Part shown: one piece after another, positions 60,583 to 64,000 of the stretch
Position numbering within the stretch: the stretch's first letter is position 1
Layout: each line of letters opens with the position of its first letter
Source of the DNA: Mycobacteroides chelonae CCUG 47445
GTDB lineage: Bacteria; Actinomycetota; Actinomycetes; Mycobacteriales; Mycobacteriaceae
Assembly (NCBI RefSeq): GCF_001632805.1
Contig: NZ_CP007220.1
Coordinates: 3,534,001 to 3,598,000 of the forward strand
Direction of reading: 5' to 3'
Length of the DNA: 64,000 nucleotides
Position numbers and translations under genes: made by a program
The notes under the pieces: generated by a model
Told to the model about the DNA's origin: nothing
Databases searched by the model: none
Seen by the model: only the letters and a program-made list of their open reading frames with translations

Positions 60583-63500
60583 CTAGCGACTTGGCACCGA
60601 AGTTGCCTCCGAAGTCAGCTTCGCGAGTTCGGTTGCCCGCGGCAGCTCGGGCAGTTCCGCGGGCGCCACCGTGCGCCCCGTCCGCACATAGTGGAACACC
60701 GCGCGCACCCGCGCCGGATCGATGCCCTGCAGCGCCGCCCAGGCGTGCCGGTACGCGGCCAGCTGCAGGGCGGCGGCCTCCATCTCGGTACCCGACGGCT
60801 CATGCCCGGTCTTCCAGTCCACCACTGTCCAGTTTCCGTCTGTACTGCTGTCGGGTCCGAACACCGCGTCGATCCGGCCGCGGACGGCGGTCCCGGCGAC
60901 GAAGATCTCGAACGGCACCTCGATATCGACGGGCGTTCGATCCGCCCATTCCGAGGAGAGGAACGCCGACTGCAGGGCCGCGAGGTCCTCGGCATCTTCG
61001 AACTCCCCGTAGCCGTCGCCCGGCAGATCTTCGAAATCGATGAGACGTACCGAGCCGTAGTGACGCTGCACCCAGGAGTGAAAGGCGGTACCGCGCCGGG
61101 CTTCGAGGTCCGGGCGTGTGGGGCGCGGGCGGGCAAGCCTGCGCGCGAGCGCCTGCGGATCCTGACGCAGCTCGACCAGGCTGGTCACCGAAAGATGCTG
61201 GGGAAGAGTCCGTTCCGGACGACGATGGGCCTGCTCTCGTTCGCGCAATAGAGCGTCGACATCGGCGGCCCAGCCATCGGGATCCTCGTCCTCATCCGGC
61301 GCGGCGGTATCGGCGAGTGCCTCGCGCACCAGCTGTGCCCCTGCTTCGATGTCGCCGCGCCTGCCCGCCAGCGGGTCGGCGGGCCATTGCGCCTCGACGG
61401 TCTGATCGAGCATGGGGTTGCGCTCGCCTGCCGCAGGCGCGGGGGCCCATTCCTCGACGGTTCCGCACGGGATGCCCTGGGTGATCGCATCTTCGATGAC
61501 ATCGCGCAGCTCGACCAGAAAGTCGGACGGACCCTTGGGTTTGAGTCCGGTCTGGCCCCAATGGTGTCCCGAGACGAAGAGTTGCTCGGCCGACCTGGTG
61601 ACCGCCACGTACAGCAGTCGCCGTTCCTCGTCGATCCGGCGAGTGGCCAGGCTGTCCTTGTGTCGCGCAATGGCGTCGGAGAGCTGTTTACGGTTCGTGA
61701 TGCCCTCGGTGTCCAGCTGCGGAACCCCGAAACGATCCCCCAGGGTGGCGCGGTCGCCGCGCACCAACGGGGGCAGCTCGGTGGCACTTGTCAGCCAGGT
61801 CGGCGCGGCCACACCCGAGGGAAACACCCCGGCACTCAGATGCGGGACCGCCACCACATCCCATTCCAAACCCTTGGCCGAATGCACGGTAAGAATCTGT
61901 ACCCGGCCCGGGCTACTCGCGACTTCCACCGGCGCGAAGCCTTTTTCGACCTCCCATGCCGCATCCAGGTACTGCAGGAACGCGGCGATCACGCCCACCG
62001 GGTCGCTCTGGTCGGCAGCCTCCGCGAATCCGGCGGCCACATCTGTGAACGCACGCAGCTGATCCAGGCCACCGCTGCGTTGTCCCGCGATGAGCTCGAC
62101 ATCCAGTGCCAACACCCGCTGCACCTCGCAGATCAGGTCAGTCAGTGGCATGCCGAGCCGGGTGCGCAATGCGGTCAGTTCCCGCCGCAAGGCAGTCAGG
62201 CGCGTCCAGCCCTCCGCCGAATACTGTTCGGGAGCACCGGGATCGCTGATGGCATCGGCCAGACACGGTATGTCGGCATTCTCCCCTGCCATGTCGGAGC
62301 CGGCACGACCGAATCCCATCGCCCGCCGCCACAACACGGCCAGGTCGTGGGCACCAAGGCGCCATCGCGGGCCGGTCAATACCCGCAGGGCAGCCGGACC
62401 CGCGGTCGGGTCCGCGACAAGACGGAGCATCGCCACGGTGTCGGCAACCTCAGGAAGACCGAGCAGACCCGTCAAGCCGACCACTTCGACCGGAACACCG
62501 TGCGCGGCAAGGACCTCAGCCATCGGGGCGGCATCGCTGTTGCGCCGGACCAGCACCGCCGACGACGGCGGACGGTTCCCGCCGCGACGCGCCTTCTCGT
62601 ATACGGAGGCCAGTTTTGTTGCGACCCATTCTCGTTCGGCGACGATATCGCCGAAAAGCGCACAGGCGATGTTGCCGGAAGTAGCATCCGGGCGGGGGCG
62701 CAGCGGCCGCACCGCCACCGAACGTCTCCGCGCTTCCTCGGACACGGCATTGGCCAGGTGCAGAGCCTCGGGCGGGTTACGCCAACTGGTGCGCAGCTCC
62801 CTTGTGGGCGCCGGTGAGCCGTCCGGCAGCGGGAAATCGGTGGTGAATCGGGGCAGGTTGGTCGCCGAGGCACCCCGCCAGCCATAGATGGACTGGATGG
62901 GATCACCCACCGCCGTCAACGCCAGCTCGTGATCGACGCCGCGCCCGAATAACGATGACAGCAGGATGCGCTGAGCATGCCCGGTGTCCTGGTACTCGTC
63001 GAGAAGCACTACCCGATAACGATCTCGCTGAGTCTGTCCGACGATGGGGTGTTCGGCGGCCAGACGAGCCGACAGCGACATCTGCGCTCCGAAATCGAGA
63101 ACACCGCGGGCGCGCATCTGCGCTATCAGCTGGGCGACGATCGCGACGAGTTGCGTTCGTTCATGCTGTGTCTGGATCAGACGCAGCAGCCAGGCGCTCG
63201 GGCGGCCCTCCCGCTGGTACGGGCCCGGCGGCAGAGTGTGAATCAGCTGTTCCAGCTCGTCGTGCGAGGAGAGCAGATCGGTGGTGTCCACCAGATGCTC
63301 GGACAGCTGACCGGCAAGCGCGAGCACCTGAGCGGTGACCGCACCGGGCGTCTTCTCCGTATCCAAATCCCCATCGAAGTCACAGACGATCCGGAACGCC
63401 AACTGCCACAACTGCGTTTCCGTCAGCAGCCGCGCGTTGGGCTCCATGGGCAACAGCAATCCATGCTCGCGCAGCAGGGTTCCCGCATAGGAGTGGTACG

Positions 63501-63825
63501 TGGCGATCACCGGATCGGGTTCATCGGCACTGACGGGAGCCATGATCCCGCTTCCCGCCAGCCGGGCCAGTCGCGATCTGACCCTGCGCAACAACTGGCC
63601 CGCGGCCTTGCGCGTGAAGGTCAACCCGAGCACCTGGCCGGGGGTGGCATAGCCGTTGGCCACCAACCACACCACCCGCGCGGCCATCGTCTCGGTCTTA
63701 CCCGCCCCGGCACCCGCGATGACCACCATCGGGCCAGGTGGCGCGCCGATGACGGCGGCCTGCTCGTCGGTGGGCTCGAAAAGCCCTAAAGCCCTCGATA
63801 GTTCGGACGGAGAGTAGGTGCTCAC
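60583..63825 (-). CDS. adnB: DNA end-resection helicase-nuclease subunit AdnB
   Basis: A GTG at 63825 gives 1080 residues; the GTGA overlap with the adnA stop decides the start. Walker A is VVIAGAGAGKTETMAARV (about residues 34-50), Walker B VLLDEYQDTGHAQRILL, motif III GDPIQSIYGWRG. The C-terminal nuclease module has GTAFHSWVQRHYG, DIEVPFEIFV, GRIDAVFG and WTVVDWKTG (Asp and Lys of the catalytic site). AdnAB is the main mycobacterial end-resection motor for double-strand break repair, matching Rv3201c. Operon with adnA. Confidence 0.95.
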   Translation of the reverse strand: MSTYSPSELSRALGLFEPTDEQAAVIGAPPGPMVVIAGAGAGKTETMAARVVWLVANGYATPGQVLGLTFTRKAAGQLLRRVRSRLARLAGSGIMAPVSADEPDPVIATYHSYAGTLLREHGLLLPMEPNARLLTETQLWQLAFRIVCDFDGDLDTEKTPGAVTAQVLALAGQLSEHLVDTTDLLSSHDELEQLIHTLPPGPYQREGRPSAWLLRLIQTQHERTQLVAIVAQLIAQMRARGVLDFGAQMSLSARLAAEHPIVGQTQRDRYRVVLLDEYQDTGHAQRILLSSLFGRGVDHELALTAVGDPIQSIYGWRGASATNLPRFTTDFPLPDGSPAPTRELRTSWRNPPEALHLANAVSEEARRRSVAVRPLRPRPDATSGNIACALFGDIVAEREWVATKLASVYEKARRGGNRPPSSAVLVRRNSDAAPMAEVLAAHGVPVEVVGLTGLLGLPEVADTVAMLRLVADPTAGPAALRVLTGPRWRLGAHDLAVLWRRAMGFGRAGSDMAGENADIPCLADAISDPGAPEQYSAEGWTRLTALRRELTALRTRLGMPLTDLICEVQRVLALDVELIAGQRSGGLDQLRAFTDVAAGFAEAADQSDPVGVIAAFLQYLDAAWEVEKGFAPVEVASSPGRVQILTVHSAKGLEWDVVAVPHLSAGVFPSGVAAPTWLTSATELPPLVRGDRATLGDRFGVPQLDTEGITNRKQLSDAIARHKDSLATRRIDEERRLLYVAVTRSAEQLFVSGHHWGQTGLKPKGPSDFLVELRDVIEDAITQGIPCGTVEEWAPAPAAGERNPMLDQTVEAQWPADPLAGRRGDIEAGAQLVREALADTAAPDEDEDPDGWAADVDALLREREQAHRRPERTLPQHLSVTSLVELRQDPQALARRLARPRPTRPDLEARRGTAFHSWVQRHYGSVRLIDFEDLPGDGYGEFEDAEDLAALQSAFLSSEWADRTPVDIEVPFEIFVAGTAVRGRIDAVFGPDSSTDGNWTVVDWKTGHEPSGTEMEAAALQLAAYRHAWAALQGIDPARVRAVFHYVRTGRTVAPAELPELPRATELAKLTSEATSVPSR

Positions 63826-64000
63826 GACTGGCACACCGCCTGCCCATCTGCCTGCACGGGGCAGCATGCGCGTAGCGGGCAGTGCCCGCATCCGTCATTG
63901 ACCCGCGCGATGAACAGCGGTCCCTTCGTGTTGGCCGCGGCGGTGTGGATGGTGTCACGCCAGGTCTGCTGAGCGGCAGGTGTCAACGGATCCTGATGGC
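63822..64000 (-). CDS. adnA: Helicase-nuclease subunit AdnA, C-terminal end only
   Basis: Only the last 58 codons are in the window. They end ARVNDGCGHCPLRACCPVQADGQAVCQS, a cysteine cluster of the kind that closes the C-terminus of AddB/AdnA-type nucleases and may hold an iron-sulfur cluster. The stop TGA at 63824-63822 overlaps the adnB start. The upstream neighbour position is as in M. tuberculosis Rv3202c. Confidence 0.88.
   Translation of the reverse strand, partial: HQDPLTPAAQQTWRDTIHTAAANTKGPLFIARVNDGCGHCPLRACCPVQADGQAVCQS

Overview
The window is high-GC actinobacterial DNA. Gene content and order match rapidly growing mycobacteria, most likely the Mycobacteroides abscessus/chelonae group. 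Supporting markers are the smpB-ftsX-ftsE-mscS-prfB/fprA block, hisN-fadE24-fadE23, the whiB7-uvrD2-mrx1-nudC-K+ channel-adnB-adnA block, a tmRNA tag ending ALAA and F420-dependent enzyme families. Species assignment is inference from synteny and protein style; no database search was possible.

Layout. 1-4.95 kb: an LCP cell-wall ligase cut by the window edge, a deazaflavin-type nitroreductase with its TetR regulator, an O-methyltransferase, an acetyltransferase, two small secreted proteins and tmRNA (minus strand). 4.95-7.7 kb: a FAD oxidoreductase/TetR/membrane-protein module with two near-identical TetR operators. 7.7-12.5 kb: the minus-strand run smpB, ftsX, ftsE, a Pro-rich membrane protein, mscS and prfB. 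12.5-28 kb: IclR/SDR/acyl-CoA dehydrogenase, fprA, a deleted SRPBCC pseudogene, hisN, fadE24-fadE23, an F420-type PPOX protein, an SRPBCC-fused acyl-CoA synthetase, a free-standing ClpC N-domain protein, an MmpS-like protein with an in-frame stop behind a good start, and a glyoxalase-fold protein.

28.14-42.83 kb is an integrated element of about 14.7 kb. It is bounded by a perfect 42-bp direct repeat formed by the 3' half of an initiator tRNA gene; the intact tRNA-fMet lies at the right end. It holds a divergent immunity switch (HTH repressor to the right; XRE regulator and BRO-N/KilAC antirepressor to the left, followed by an overlapping chain of small genes including a membrane protein), a DUF2971 protein, a gene-poor decayed stretch, a type VII (ESX) toxin-like operon (WXG100 protein, WXG-GH19 lysozyme-like effector, coupled lipoprotein, PPE/Esp-like Gly-rich protein, DUF3558 lipoprotein) and three unrecognised genes. 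I found no integrase and no virion structural genes, so it looks like a defective prophage or an integrative satellite carrying an inter-bacterial toxin cassette.

43-64 kb returns to core chromosome: UPF0182 membrane protein, PDZ/Lon-like protease, DCC thiol oxidoreductase, zincin-fold protein, cyclodehydratase-like protein, three tandem ABC1/AarF-family kinases with signs of gene conversion, and whiB7 with its full control leader (promoter, 68-codon upstream ORF, attenuator). Then come a dienelactone hydrolase, uvrD2, mycoredoxin with a SigH-type promoter, nudC, a K+ channel, adnB and the last codons of adnA.
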